A program made the position numbers and the translations under genes. From positions 1-48,832 of the forward strand of contig NZ_JAENIL010000053.1 of assembly GCF_016595505.1 (NCBI RefSeq): a stretch of DNA of 48,832 nucleotides, in the 5' to 3' direction. Position 1 is the first letter of the stretch; every line of letters starts with the position of its first letter. The notes beneath the pieces are model-generated. The model was not told the origin of the DNA. It made no database searches and was given only the letters and a program-made list of their open reading frames with translations. Source of the DNA: Pelagicoccus mobilis (GTDB taxonomy: Bacteria; Verrucomicrobiota; Verrucomicrobiia; Opitutales; Opitutaceae). Below, piece after piece: positions 27,048 through 36,221 of this stretch.

Positions 27048-27076
27048 GTTAAAAGTCCTGCAACCAAGCTTGTCAA
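27048..27076 (-). promoter_or_regulatory. Sigma-70 type promoter of tRNA-Arg
   Basis: On the minus strand TTGACA (27071-27076) is separated by exactly 17 bp from TTTAAC (27048-27053), 41 bp before the tRNA. The -35 is perfect and the -10 matches four of six consensus bases. Confidence 0.7.
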
Positions 27077-27179
27077 AACGGAAACTCGAATAAACACAAG
27101 CCGAGCGCCGCAAACAATTTCATAGACAGGCGCTACAATAGGACTAGCTTCTTGCCCTATTTCCTAGAGCTCAAGAGAT

Positions 27180-28685
27180 ATGGCACACCAACTACACCCA
27201 AACATCGACCTCGAGACATTCGAATCGCTCGCCCAGAAGGGGAACGTTATCCCTGTCTACGCAGACCTGATGGCCGATCTCGAAACGCCGCTCACAGCCT
27301 ACGCGAAGCTCAAGACCGACGGTCCCGCATTCCTGCTCGAGTCCATCGAAGGCGGCGAGCGCCTCTCCCGCTACACCTTCATCGCCTGCCGTCCTCGCAA
27401 GGTATTCAAGTGCTACTGGGAAAAAACCATCATCGAGGAGTCCGGGCTCGCCCCTCGCGAGATCGATACCCCGCAAGACCCTCTCTCTTTAATAGAAGAG
27501 GAGATCGCCAAACACAACCCGGTCGAAATGCCCGAGCTCGCCCCTTTTACCGGCGGAGCAGTCGGGTATGTCTCCTACGAATACATCTCACGCGTCGAAA
27601 CGGTAGTGCCTATCGCTAAGGCAAACCAGCACAGCTCGCCACTCGCTTACTACATGCTAGCGGACTCCATGGTCATTTTCGACCGGGCCAAGCAAACCAT
27701 GCGTCTCCTCGTAAACGCTCGCCTCGAAGGTCACGCCTCCCCGACCGAGGCTTATCAAGCCGCCCTCGAAGAACTCGCCCAACTTAAGGCCAAGCTCGAG
27801 AGCCAATGCTCGCTCGCTCCCGCCACCCTCAACCCTCCTTCCGAAATCAAGGTCCCCCAGGGCAATTTCGTGAAGAAGGATTTCGAAGACATGGTCGAGC
27901 GCACTAAAGAGTACATTCGCTCCGGGGACATTATCCAAGTCGTCCTCAGCCAGCGCTTCGAGAAAGACTTCGGCAAAAGCGCTCTCGACCTCTACCGCGC
28001 CCTTCGCACCGTAAACCCATCCCCTTACATGTTCCTTCTCGAGACCGACGACTTCGCTATCGTCGGCGCCTCTCCAGAAGTCCATGTACGCCTCACCGGA
28101 GACAAGGTCGAAATCCGCCCCATCGCCGGCACACGCCACCGCGGCAAGACCGAGGAACAGGACCTCGCTCTCGAGAAGGAACTGCTCGCAGACGAAAAGG
28201 AAAAGGCGGAACACCTCATGCTGGTCGACCTCGCCCGAAACGATATCGGCCGCGTTTGCGAGTACGGCACCGTCGAAGTACCCGACTACATGATTGTGGA
28301 ACGCTACTCCCACGTAATGCACATCGTCTCTCAAGTCGAAGGCCAGATCGCCAGCGACAAGAACGCGTTCGACCTCATGCGGGCAACCTTCCCGGCCGGC
28401 ACCGTGAGCGGCGCCCCAAAAATCCGGGCCATGCAGATCATTTCCGAAAACGAGCCCGACCAACGCGAGTTCTATTCAGGCGCCCTGGGCTACTTTAGCT
28501 ACAACGGAAACCTCGACACCTGCATCACGCTCCGTACCGCCATGGTCAAGGACGGCAAGGTCGTCATCCAGTCAGGCGCCGGCATCGTCGCCGACTCCGT
28601 ACCCGAAAGCGAATACCAAGAGACCATCTTCAAAGCGTCCGCTCTCTTCAAAGCAGTCGGACTTGCCGAAAACTTCGAGGGCTAG
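27180..28685 (+). CDS. trpE: Anthranilate synthase component I
   Basis: A 501-residue enzyme making anthranilate from chorismate, with ammonia supplied by the TrpG partner; it is the first step of tryptophan synthesis. The N-terminal domain (about 20-200) contains the feedback-site segment LLESIEGGERLSRYTF. The chorismate-binding domain runs from about 225 to 495, with SPYMFLLE, IAGTRHRGKTEEQD, ELLADEKEKAEHLMLVDL, FPAGTVSGAPKIRAM and QSGAGIVADSVPESEYQE. All hallmark motifs are present. No trpG lies next to it, so the partner is encoded elsewhere. AAGAGAT precedes the ATG. No leader peptide rich in Trp codons or an attenuator was recognised in the 172-bp gap from the tRNA. Confidence 0.97.
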   Translation: MAHQLHPNIDLETFESLAQKGNVIPVYADLMADLETPLTAYAKLKTDGPAFLLESIEGGERLSRYTFIACRPRKVFKCYWEKTIIEESGLAPREIDTPQDPLSLIEEEIAKHNPVEMPELAPFTGGAVGYVSYEYISRVETVVPIAKANQHSSPLAYYMLADSMVIFDRAKQTMRLLVNARLEGHASPTEAYQAALEELAQLKAKLESQCSLAPATLNPPSEIKVPQGNFVKKDFEDMVERTKEYIRSGDIIQVVLSQRFEKDFGKSALDLYRALRTVNPSPYMFLLETDDFAIVGASPEVHVRLTGDKVEIRPIAGTRHRGKTEEQDLALEKELLADEKEKAEHLMLVDLARNDIGRVCEYGTVEVPDYMIVERYSHVMHIVSQVEGQIASDKNAFDLMRATFPAGTVSGAPKIRAMQIISENEPDQREFYSGALGYFSYNGNLDTCITLRTAMVKDGKVVIQSGAGIVADSVPESEYQETIFKASALFKAVGLAENFEG

Positions 28686-29271
28686 TCACCGCCTTTCCAG
28701 CTCCCTCAGGAAGCTATACGCCCTTAGCATTTCGCCTAGGACGATAACCCCTTGTCCCTCTATAGAAAAAGGAGCGGTTTTTGGCGGTTTTCGACCTAGG
28801 ACCTTTCCCTATTGCGCGCAATATTCGCCAACCGCGTAGAATGACCTAGCTGGCTCGCAGAGCCTGTCATCACTTGGCAGTGGCTAACACCTACCCCTAG
28901 ATACGCAATCAGGGTCTTTACCCACCCATAAGGTTTCTTTTTTCGCTTTTTTCCTAATTTAATGCGGAGAATCCTCGCTTTTTTGCAAATTGATCCTCAT
29001 AAACGAGGTCAAGAATGTAAAACGCAGTAAGATTTAGCGGTCTTTTTGTAAACGAAGGATTAAACCCCGTGGGTATAGTACCCTACCCGATCTTTAAACT
29101 ATACACCACCCCCGCTAAGTATTGTGATTCAGAACATAGCCCCAAGCGCCTAGCAAACACCGTCCGATTTCACCTAGCGACCCGCGATTCGAGCCACTCG
29201 GCGAGACGGACCCTGAGAAGCGAAACGTTTGTTTTCCAACTGTCCAGCAACTCAAAGTCGACCCCAATATT
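28686..29271. other. 586-bp gene-free region before the sigma factor, CTAG-rich
   Basis: No credible coding region or RNA gene was recognised. The tetranucleotide CTAG occurs seven times (28682, 28736, 28796, 28846, 28897, 29150, 29174). CCTAGGAC occurs twice, exactly 60 bp apart (28735, 28795). A small dyad GGGTA-TAG-TACCC lies at 29071-29083. The T-rich tracts at about 28930-28985 may hold promoter elements. The stretch may be a long leader or regulatory region of the sigma factor gene. Confidence 0.4.
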
Positions 29272-30333
29272 ATGCCTACCGAATCAATCGTCCATCTCTC
29301 TTCGAATCCAACCATGAACTCGCAAACCTCTAACCTCAAAATCTTTAACGAAGACGAGGTTTCAAATGTCACCACCATCAACTTTCGCGCCCCCACTCCT
29401 GCCCAGAAGGAAAAAGCGGAGCAACCGGAGCGCAACAGCATCAAAACCTACCTGCATGAGATCGGTAAGATCGACCTTCTGACCCCCGCTCAGGAGATCA
29501 CCCTAGCGCGGCGCATCCAGGCAGGCGACAAAGAGGCTCGCGATCTCATGATCAAGTCCAACCTTCGTCTCGTCGTGAAAATCGCCCACGACTACAAGGA
29601 TTTCGGCCTTCCCGTACTCGACCTTATAAGCGAAGGAAACATCGGCCTCATCAAAGCCGTCGAGCGATTCGACCCTGAAAAAGGCGGCAAGCTCAGCACT
29701 TACGCAGCCTGGTGGATCAAGCAATCCATCAAGCGAGCCCTCGCTAACCAAAGCAAAACCATCCGCCTCCCGGTACACCTCGTAGACAAGATCTCCCGCA
29801 TGCGGAAAATGGCCATGGCTTTGACCGAAGAACTCGGCCGCGATCCTACAGACCAAGAGCTCGCAGACATGCTCGAGATGCCAGTCAACAAGGTCTCTCA
29901 CCTCAAATCTGTTAGCGTACGCCCTACCTCGCTCAACGCTCCGGTAGGAGACGACGGCAATAGCACCGAATTTGGCGAAATCGTCGGCGACGACAACGCC
30001 CCTACTCCTTACGAGAATCTACACGAGAAGTCACTCCGTGGCGACCTCCATGAAATGATCGAGGGCCTCGACCAGCGCGAAGCCGAAATCATCCGCCTCC
30101 GCTTCGGACTCAACGGCGACTCCCCACTCACTCTCGAAGAAGTCGGCCAACTCTTTAACATCACTCGCGAGCGCGTCCGCCAGCTGCAAAACATCGCTCT
30201 CTCGAAGATGCGGAAGATCATGGCGAGCAAAGAACGCCAGCACTCCGCCGAGGAAATCGAAATGGAAAACCGTGAGCGCAAGCGCATGGAAGTATTTCGC
30301 GAGTTCTACGAAGCCACCGCCGCTAGACACTAA
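29272..30333 (+). CDS. Sigma-70 family RNA polymerase sigma factor (RpoD/SigA-like, short)
   Basis: A 353-residue sigma factor. After a non-conserved N-terminus, region 1.2 begins near 58 (SIKTYLHEIGKIDLLT). Region 2 has NLRLVVKIAHDY and STYAAWWIKQSIKRAL, region 3 is DKISRMRKMAMALTEELGR, and region 4 ends with the helix-turn-helix TLEEVGQLFNITRERVRQLQ. It lacks region 1.1 and is much shorter than typical housekeeping RpoD, so it may be a group-2 (alternative, stress or stationary-phase type) factor; I cannot exclude that it is the primary factor. An internal ATG at 29314 is an alternative start; neither has a Shine-Dalgarno. The C-terminus is a charged helix. A strong terminator follows. Confidence 0.93.
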   Translation: MPTESIVHLSSNPTMNSQTSNLKIFNEDEVSNVTTINFRAPTPAQKEKAEQPERNSIKTYLHEIGKIDLLTPAQEITLARRIQAGDKEARDLMIKSNLRLVVKIAHDYKDFGLPVLDLISEGNIGLIKAVERFDPEKGGKLSTYAAWWIKQSIKRALANQSKTIRLPVHLVDKISRMRKMAMALTEELGRDPTDQELADMLEMPVNKVSHLKSVSVRPTSLNAPVGDDGNSTEFGEIVGDDNAPTPYENLHEKSLRGDLHEMIEGLDQREAEIIRLRFGLNGDSPLTLEEVGQLFNITRERVRQLQNIALSKMRKIMASKERQHSAEEIEMENRERKRMEVFREFYEATAARH

Positions 30334-30378
30334 TTTTCACGCGAGGCGCCTTTTGCTGAGGCCAGCCGTTCACTAAGA

Positions 30379-30409
30379 CGCCCTGTCTCCAAATTGAGGA
30401 GACAGGGCG
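30379..30409 (+). terminator. Intrinsic terminator of the sigma-factor gene
   Basis: CGCCCTGTCTCC pairs perfectly with GGAGACAGGGCG (12 bp, 7-nt loop), followed by CTTTGGGTTTT on the plus strand. It lies between the convergent sigma-factor and pckG genes and may also block transcription from the other side, although the minus-strand tail is poor in T. Confidence 0.85.
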
Positions 30410-30441
30410 CTTTGGGTTTTGGATTTCAAGCAGGGATCGAG

Positions 30442-32256
30442 TTAGAACAAGCGGCACGCGAGCAACTCGCGCTCGAAGATCAGCTCCTTGGGCAAGTGAT
30501 CATGCAGCTTCAAAAACAGCTCCTCGTGCATCACGACCTCGCGTTTCCAAACCTCGCGATCGACCTGCATTATGCTGTCCCATTCTGACTTCGAAAAGTC
30601 GAGCCCCTCCCAATCGATGTCAGCGTAGTGAGGGACGTAGCCAATCGGCGTCTCCTTGGCTTTCGCCTTACCGGTCGCTCTTTCCACGATCCACTTGAGA
30701 ACACGCATGTTCTCTCCAAATCCTGGCCAAACGAAATTGCCCTCCTCATCCTTGCGGAACCAATTCACATGGAAGATCCGAGGGGTTTCGCGGATGCGAC
30801 GCTGCATCTTGATCCAATGACGGAAGTAATCCCCCATATGGTATCCAATAAAGGGTAGCATCGCCATCGGATCACGCCGAACTGATCCGATATTTCCGAA
30901 CGCGGCCGCCGTCATTTCAGAGCCCATCGTCGCGCCCACGTAAACGCCGACCGACCAGTTGAAGGCCTCGAAGACCAGCGGCATAGTAGTCATCCTTCGG
31001 CCACCAAAAATGATCGCCTTGATCTCAACTCCATGCGGATCTTCCCAAGCTGGGTCGATCGTCGGACATTGCACCGCTGGAGCGGTGAAACGAGCATTCG
31101 GATGCGCAGCCGGAGTTTCCGATGCAGGAGTCCAGTCGTTGCCCCGCCAATCAAGACAGTGGCTCGGCGGTTCCCCATCCATGCCTTCCCACCATACATC
31201 GCCATCGTCCGTCAAAGCGACATTGGTAAAGATGCAGTTCTCCTTGATCGACTCCATGGCGTTCGGATTCGTGTGGTACGACGTACCTGGCGCTACGCCG
31301 AAAAAGCCCGCTTCAGGATTGATCGCCCGCAGACAGCCATTCTCGTCCGGCTTGATCCAAGCAATGTCGTCCCCAACCGTCCAAATTTTCCAGCCGTCAA
31401 ACGACTTTGGAGGAATCAACATGGCGAAGTTCGTCTTGCCGCAAGCGCTCGGAAACGCCGCAGCCACATAGGTACGCTCTCCTTCCGGGTTTTCGACCCC
31501 TAGGATCAACATATGCTCCGCCATCCATCCCTGGTCTCGAGCCATACAGGAAGCGATTCTCAAAGCGAAACACTTCTTTCCAAGTAAAGCGTTTCCACCG
31601 TATCCACTTCCGTATGACCAGATGGATCGCTCTTCCGGAAAATGTACGATGTACTTGTTAGCTGGGTCGGACTCGCAAGGCCAAGGGACATCCACATCCC
31701 CAACTTCTAACGGCGCTCCCACCGAGTGCATACAGGGCACCACTCGCTTATCCCCCATACTATCGAGCACGTCCTTTCCCATGCGGGTCATGATCCGCAT
31801 ATTTACAACGACATATGGCGAATCCGTAATCTGGATACCGATGTGAGAAATAGGAGATCCGATCGGTCCCATACTGAATGGGATGATATACATCGTCCTG
31901 CCATGCATACAGCCCCTAAACAGCTTCTTGAGCTTCTTCTTCATGACCAAGGGATCACACCAATTGTTGGTAGGACCCGCCGCATCCCGACTGTTACTGC
32001 AGATATAGGTGCGGTCCTCCACGCGAGCGACATCGCTCGGATCAGAGCGGCAGTAGTAACTATTTGGCCGCTTCTCTTCGTCGAGTTTCACAAAGGTGCC
32101 CGAAAGCACCATCTTCTCGCACAGCAAATCGTACTCTTCTTTAGAACCATCACACCAGTGGATATCGGCCGGCTCACATAGCGCAGCCATCTTATCGACC
32201 CATTTGATGAGAGGTTTGTTGTCACTCAACGGGATATTGGGGCTCTGTGTTTTCAT
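30442..32256 (-). CDS. pckG: Phosphoenolpyruvate carboxykinase (GTP)
   Basis: A 604-residue GTP-type PEPCK converting oxaloacetate and GTP to phosphoenolpyruvate, the entry step to gluconeogenesis. It has the substrate-binding segment [13 protein letters not shown], the kinase P-loop with the reactive cysteine ([13 protein letters not shown], about 268-280), [10 protein letters not shown] for metal and GTP, and the C-terminal GTP-site stretch [11 protein letters not shown]. The length matches the family. The ATG at 32256 gives the family's normal N-terminus; 25 further codons upstream are open but look like non-coding sequence. It is divergent from the receiver/coiled-coil gene. Confidence 0.97.
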   Translation of the reverse strand: MKTQSPNIPLSDNKPLIKWVDKMAALCEPADIHWCDGSKEEYDLLCEKMVLSGTFVKLDEEKRPNSYYCRSDPSDVARVEDRTYICSNSRDAAGPTNNWCDPLVMKKKLKKLFRGCMHGRTMYIIPFSMGPIGSPISHIGIQITDSPYVVVNMRIMTRMGKDVLDSMGDKRVVPCMHSVGAPLEVGDVDVPWPCESDPANKYIVHFPEERSIWSYGSGYGGNALLGKKCFALRIASCMARDQGWMAEHMLILGVENPEGERTYVAAAFPSACGKTNFAMLIPPKSFDGWKIWTVGDDIAWIKPDENGCLRAINPEAGFFGVAPGTSYHTNPNAMESIKENCIFTNVALTDDGDVWWEGMDGEPPSHCLDWRGNDWTPASETPAAHPNARFTAPAVQCPTIDPAWEDPHGVEIKAIIFGGRRMTTMPLVFEAFNWSVGVYVGATMGSEMTAAAFGNIGSVRRDPMAMLPFIGYHMGDYFRHWIKMQRRIRETPRIFHVNWFRKDEEGNFVWPGFGENMRVLKWIVERATGKAKAKETPIGYVPHYADIDWEGLDFSKSEWDSIMQVDREVWKREVVMHEELFLKLHDHLPKELIFERELLACRLF

Positions 32257-32433
32257 CACCGAAAAAAATATTAAAATTTCAGTAAAGAGCAAACGACGCC
32301 CCCCCGCCCAAACGCAACTAGCACGCCCCATCTTTCCGGAGATTAGGTTCCCTAATCCAAGGACCTAAAATCCTATTCAAAACCGCGTAAATCGATCGTT
32401 AAGGCTACAGCAGGCGCGGGTGATTACCGATAA

Positions 32434-34146
32434 GTGAAGGGATCCATTCCACCATCACGAACAACTCCAAACAAAGTACCAGTTTTGAATAAGAAGATTC
32501 TCATCGTTCGAGGCAACCGACAGAACGCAAAGGCGTTGTCGTTCCTGCTCGCGGGCTCCGGGTATCAGATTTCCGCGCATCACACAGCAGGAGAAGCCGT
32601 AGAAGCCGCTCGCCACCAGCGTTTCGATCTCGCGATCACCGACGAGGCCCTACCTGAAAACCAGCCCGACCTTTCCCTGGTTTCCAATCTCAAGCAGGCT
32701 CAGCCCGCCTTGCCCATTCTCTACATCGCTCAGGAGCAAAACCTCGAGACAGTCATCAGCTGCATCCGCGCCGGAGTGACCGAGGTTCTCGACAATCCCA
32801 ACGATCTCAAGCAAGTCATCGAGACTACGAACTCAATGTTCCGCTCTCCCAATACCGACGTCACCGACGAGGACGTCACCTGGGAAGACATTCTCGAGGT
32901 CGAACGCATGCTCGAGTCGACCTCGCTCAATACCGACGGCCAATCGAGCTCCACCGTCAATTCCGCTGAAATTCAGCAAATCGAGGAGAAACTCCAAGAA
33001 GCCCTCAACGAACGCGACCGGATCGCAGGCGAACTCGCTTCCAGCATGCAGAGCCTCGAAAAGTCACGCCGACTCGTCGACGAGCTGAAAAACGAGAGCG
33101 GCAACTCCACCACCGACTCCGAAATCGCCGAACGCTCCGCCGAGCTCGACGAACGAGAACGACGCCTCAAAGAGATGTCCGGGAAACTCTCCCAGCAAAA
33201 GTTCGAAGTCGAATCCCAGCTCGCAGAACTCGAGGCCCAGCAAATCGAGTTCGAAGAAGCCCAGAAAGATGCAGGAGCAACCGCTGGGGCCGACATTTCC
33301 AACGAGCAACTCGATCAAGAACGAGCCGAGTTCGCGGCCCAACGCCTCGAAATGCAGGCCACCATCCAGGATCTCCAGCGGAAAGTCGAAGTTCTCAAGG
33401 CAAACGCCTCAGGAACCGAAAGCCTCCAGGAAGAGCTGCGCGCCCTCCGCGAAAAGCTCCAGGACGCCACCGAACAAATTTCCGAAAAAGACTTCATCAT
33501 CGAGCAACGCGATCGCGAGCTAAACGACCTTAAGTCTCAAACCGCGGATATCGCAGACAATCCAAAGGTCGAGGAACTCGAAGACGAGAAGCGACTCGTC
33601 GAAATCGAGCGCCACAAGCTCCAGGAACGCATCGACCAGCTCGAGCTCGAAAAACGCCTCTTCGAGGAAAGCCACGAGAAGAATCAACGAGAGATCCTCG
33701 TCGAACGCCGCGATGCAGAAGTCTCCCTCCGCGAGCTCCAAAACACCATCAAGGAAGAGCAGCTGAAGCTGAAGGTCGACCAAGCGACCCTCAAGGAAGA
33801 CATGCGCCAGTTCGAGCACGCTCGCACCAATTTCCAGGAAGACGTACAAGATCTCCAGTCCAAGCAAGCAGAACTCCGCAAGCTGGAAGCCTATCTCAAC
33901 CAGATGGAGAGAAGCATCAAGGACCACGGAAAGATGGCCGAAAACACTCTGCCAAAACCCGACAGCTCAGCCCTCGAGCCACTCGAAACCAGCTCCGCGA
34001 CTACGCCAGAAGTCGGCCTCGCGCCCAATCCAGCGTCCCCCGCTCCAGCAGAGCAGGAGAAGAAACCCGAAAGCTGGGGCAAGCCGAACATGGAAAAGAA
34101 AGCCGGACGCGGACCGCTCCGCATCGGACGCCGCTCTTCCTTCTAA
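32434..34146 (+). CDS. Degenerate receiver domain fused to long coiled coil
   Basis: A 570-residue protein of unknown role with a GTG start at 32434; a TTG at 32485 is an alternative that begins right at the domain. Residues about 20-135 resemble a response-regulator receiver (KILIVRGN, AITDEALP, PILYIAQ, AGVTEVLDNP). The phospho-acceptor Asp of ITD is kept. The usual acidic pair after the first strand is replaced by Arg-Gly, the Thr/Ser position is altered and the conserved Lys before Pro is Asn. Residues about 175-495 form a nearly continuous coiled coil rich in Glu, Lys, Gln and Leu. The tail is Pro/Ser/Ala-rich and then basic (RIGRRSS). It probably acts as a scaffold with a non-signalling receiver fold. 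A strong terminator follows. Confidence 0.8.
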   Translation: MKGSIPPSRTTPNKVPVLNKKILIVRGNRQNAKALSFLLAGSGYQISAHHTAGEAVEAARHQRFDLAITDEALPENQPDLSLVSNLKQAQPALPILYIAQEQNLETVISCIRAGVTEVLDNPNDLKQVIETTNSMFRSPNTDVTDEDVTWEDILEVERMLESTSLNTDGQSSSTVNSAEIQQIEEKLQEALNERDRIAGELASSMQSLEKSRRLVDELKNESGNSTTDSEIAERSAELDERERRLKEMSGKLSQQKFEVESQLAELEAQQIEFEEAQKDAGATAGADISNEQLDQERAEFAAQRLEMQATIQDLQRKVEVLKANASGTESLQEELRALREKLQDATEQISEKDFIIEQRDRELNDLKSQTADIADNPKVEELEDEKRLVEIERHKLQERIDQLELEKRLFEESHEKNQREILVERRDAEVSLRELQNTIKEEQLKLKVDQATLKEDMRQFEHARTNFQEDVQDLQSKQAELRKLEAYLNQMERSIKDHGKMAENTLPKPDSSALEPLETSSATTPEVGLAPNPASPAPAEQEKKPESWGKPNMEKKAGRGPLRIGRRSSF

Positions 34147-34174
34147 AAGGCACCCAGCACATCCATTTAAAACG

Positions 34175-34204
34175 AAACGCCCCGCAAAAACCTGCGGGGC
34201 GTTT
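34175..34204. terminator. Intrinsic terminator after the receiver/coiled-coil gene
   Basis: AAACGCCCCGC pairs with GCGGGGCGTTT (11 bp, 8-nt loop), followed by TTCATTT on the plus strand and CGTTTT on the minus strand. It lies between convergent genes and probably works in both directions. Confidence 0.88.
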
Positions 34205-34218
34205 TCATTTCCAGAAAG

Positions 34219-34243
34219 GTAGCGGCCATCGTCCTCGATGGCC
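34219..34243 (+). repeat. GTAG-type palindromic element (REP-like), copy 1
   Basis: GTAG is followed by the perfect inverted repeat GGCCATCG-TCCT-CGATGGCC. It has the same design as the elements at 42051, 44194, 46799 and 48813, although the arm sequences differ. It lies after the terminator between two convergent genes. Confidence 0.6.
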
Positions 34244-34303
34244 ATTCTTAGCAATCGCTCACACCACCCCGCTAATCGCGAGGATCAAACTAGCCAGGAA
34301 AAA

Positions 34304-34825
34304 CTAGCTGCGACCAAAGACAGCGTCATCAGCGGTCGAATCAGCCGCTTCATTCGCAAGATGCCGGAAAAGAGCCCGATTCTTGTCCCATACGCCCAAA
34401 CCTGCCGCTTGGGCCCGGGACTCCGCTTCCACCAGCTTTCCGATGAAACCGACTCCGGTCGATTCGTACCGGCCAAGGCCTTTCTCGAGCATCATCACGT
34501 TGAGGCAGTCGCCATTGGACGAGGACAAAGTCACGTAACGGCAGCCAGAGACCTCCTTGAAGACCTCCATATAAAGGCGACGGCCGGCGACGACATCCTG
34601 CACCACATCCGCGCATTCCGTCTCCGATCGCGCGTCGCCCGGCGGAAATCCGATGCCAGCCAACACCACTCGCTCCTTACGCTTGTTCAGCACAACCTCC
34701 ACCGTGCGGCCATCAATCGCCCCAATCACATCGACAATCGCCGTGTGCGTCGTCGTCGAACTACGAAGGGTCATGTAAATGAGACCGATCGCGAGAGCTG
34801 CAACTGAGATGAAAGCAAATACCAT
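34304..34825 (-). CDS. Membrane-anchored SNase-like protein, probably non-catalytic
   Basis: A 173-residue protein with one N-terminal membrane segment (about 1-18) and a domain resembling staphylococcal-nuclease/thermonuclease folds. It has AIDGRTVEVVL where nucleases have VDGDTI, RVVLAGIGFPP where they have VRLIGIDTPE, MMLEKGLGRY, and ESRAQAAGLGVWD. The catalytic Asp of DGDT is Arg, the catalytic Arg of VRL is Val, and the Glu of TPE is missing, so nuclease activity is unlikely. The domain may have been kept for binding. No Shine-Dalgarno is visible. It is convergent with the coiled-coil gene and lies about 100 bp after the M20 deacylase gene on the same strand. Confidence 0.7.
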   Translation of the reverse strand: MVFAFISVAALAIGLIYMTLRSSTTTHTAIVDVIGAIDGRTVEVVLNKRKERVVLAGIGFPPGDARSETECADVVQDVVAGRRLYMEVFKEVSGCRYVTLSSSNGDCLNVMMLEKGLGRYESTGVGFIGKLVEAESRAQAAGLGVWDKNRALFRHLANEAADSTADDAVFGRS

Positions 34826-34925
34826 GGAGAAAACGAGTTGGAGAGAGTTAGACTCAACCTATATCGTCGCTCCCCTTCCCAACGTTTAGGAATTCCCGCC
34901 AAAACCTTTTCCCTCGGGCGACAAT

Positions 34926-36065
34926 TTAACGATCACCACTCAAAAACGCATCAAGCACGCTGAGGCACCTCGCCATTTGCCCCCTCTCGATAAACTCGTC
35001 GTTCTTATGAGCCTGAGCAATATCGCCGGGTCCAAAAACCACCGAGGGAATTCCAGCCCCTTCGTACGCAACCGCGTTGGTCATGTACGGGACCTGCCGC
35101 TCCTTCAGGCCAAACCCCAACACGTCTCCCGCCCCCAGCAACTCCTCCACGAACTCGCCTGAACGTTCCCCCACCAGAGGAGGGCGTTCCAGAAAAACCG
35201 TCAGCTCAGCTCCCGGTTCCGCAGCGCAAATCGCCTCCAATTCGCTGCGGGCCAGCTCAGCGCTCTCGCGCCTCCCCAGACGCCGGTCAATATCGAGCTG
35301 GCAGCGATCAGGGACGATGTTGAACCCGATTCCGCCGCCGATCACTCCCACGTTCATCGTCCCACGATCAATCTCCTCCTCTACCGCTTTCGAGTGCAGC
35401 GACTCCCCATATTGCTCCAGACGCCCGCAGAGCCGAGCCGCCTTGTAAATCGCATTTTCTCCCAATTCCGGAGTCGAGGCGTGGGCCGCCTTTCCCGAGG
35501 TCGAAACCAGGTAGCGTCCCACCCCTTTGTGACGTGAGATCACATCGCTCCGAGTCGGCTCACCCGTGATCGCCCAGGCGATTCCGAGCTCCTCCTTCAA
35601 CTTCGCGAGCTCAAACGCTCCCAACTGCTCGCTCTCCTCGTCCACCGACGCCGCGAACACCAGCGCCCGATTCAGTCGCTCAGGAGCCTCCGCGAAACGT
35701 TCAAGCGTGAGCAAAAAGCAAGCAAGACTGGCCTTGGTATCACAAGAACCGCGCCCATAAAACCGCCCCTCCCTCTCAGACAAGTCAAACGGGCTACCAG
35801 ACGCCCAACCCTCCACGCCAACGGTGTCCATATGCGCCTCCAGCAACAACGCAGGCGCATCGTCCGGACCAATCCGAGCGTAGAGGTTCTCCCGCCCCGG
35901 CAAAACCGCCTGACGCTGAAACTCGATCCCCTTCGCCCGCAGCCTCTCTTGCAAATAGTCCGCGACCCCACCCTCACCAGGTCCGCCATACACAGGATTA
36001 ACGCTATTGATCGCCACCAAATCCCTCAGCAGCTCCAGCTCATTCACTTCCAACTCTCCACTCAT
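34926..36065 (-). CDS. M20-family deacylase (ArgE/DapE-like)
   Basis: A 379-residue zinc metallohydrolase of the acetylornithine deacetylase/succinyl-diaminopimelate desuccinylase family. Metal and catalytic residues are visible: His78-Met-Asp80 (EAHMDTV), Asp109 (GRGSCDTKA), Glu143-Glu144 (VDEES), Glu169 (TGEP) and a His near 352 (AQAHKNDEF). The dimerisation domain (about 180-290) contains the HKGVGRYLV and AAHAS strands. Whether it deacylates acetylornithine, succinyl-diaminopimelate or another acylated amino acid cannot be settled from the sequence; dapF lies 5 kb away but that is weak evidence. It is divergent from the hybrid kinase gene. Confidence 0.88.
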   Translation of the reverse strand: MSGELEVNELELLRDLVAINSVNPVYGGPGEGGVADYLQERLRAKGIEFQRQAVLPGRENLYARIGPDDAPALLLEAHMDTVGVEGWASGSPFDLSEREGRFYGRGSCDTKASLACFLLTLERFAEAPERLNRALVFAASVDEESEQLGAFELAKLKEELGIAWAITGEPTRSDVISRHKGVGRYLVSTSGKAAHASTPELGENAIYKAARLCGRLEQYGESLHSKAVEEEIDRGTMNVGVIGGGIGFNIVPDRCQLDIDRRLGRRESAELARSELEAICAAEPGAELTVFLERPPLVGERSGEFVEELLGAGDVLGFGLKERQVPYMTNAVAYEGAGIPSVVFGPGDIAQAHKNDEFIERGQMARCLSVLDAFLSGDR

Positions 36066-36221
36066 CTCGTCCGCAGTTTCAAAATCAAACCACTAGGTCA
36101 ACATAGGGTATAACTGCAAACGCCATTTAATTCGCCGTAAAATTGAGCGCGCGTGTTGTCCCCTGCTTGCGAATGATCTAGAATCTAGCCCATCCACTAT
36201 TCCATTCCAGTTCTCTCCTAG

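Noticed and set aside
27657-28463. Minus-strand open frame of 268 codons inside trpE
   Set aside because: It is antisense to conserved TrpE motifs and has no recognisable domain.
29071-29083. GGGTA-TAG-TACCC as a sixth GTAG element on the minus strand
   Set aside because: GTAG is present on that strand, but the arms are short and partly overlap the head, so it is too weak to count.
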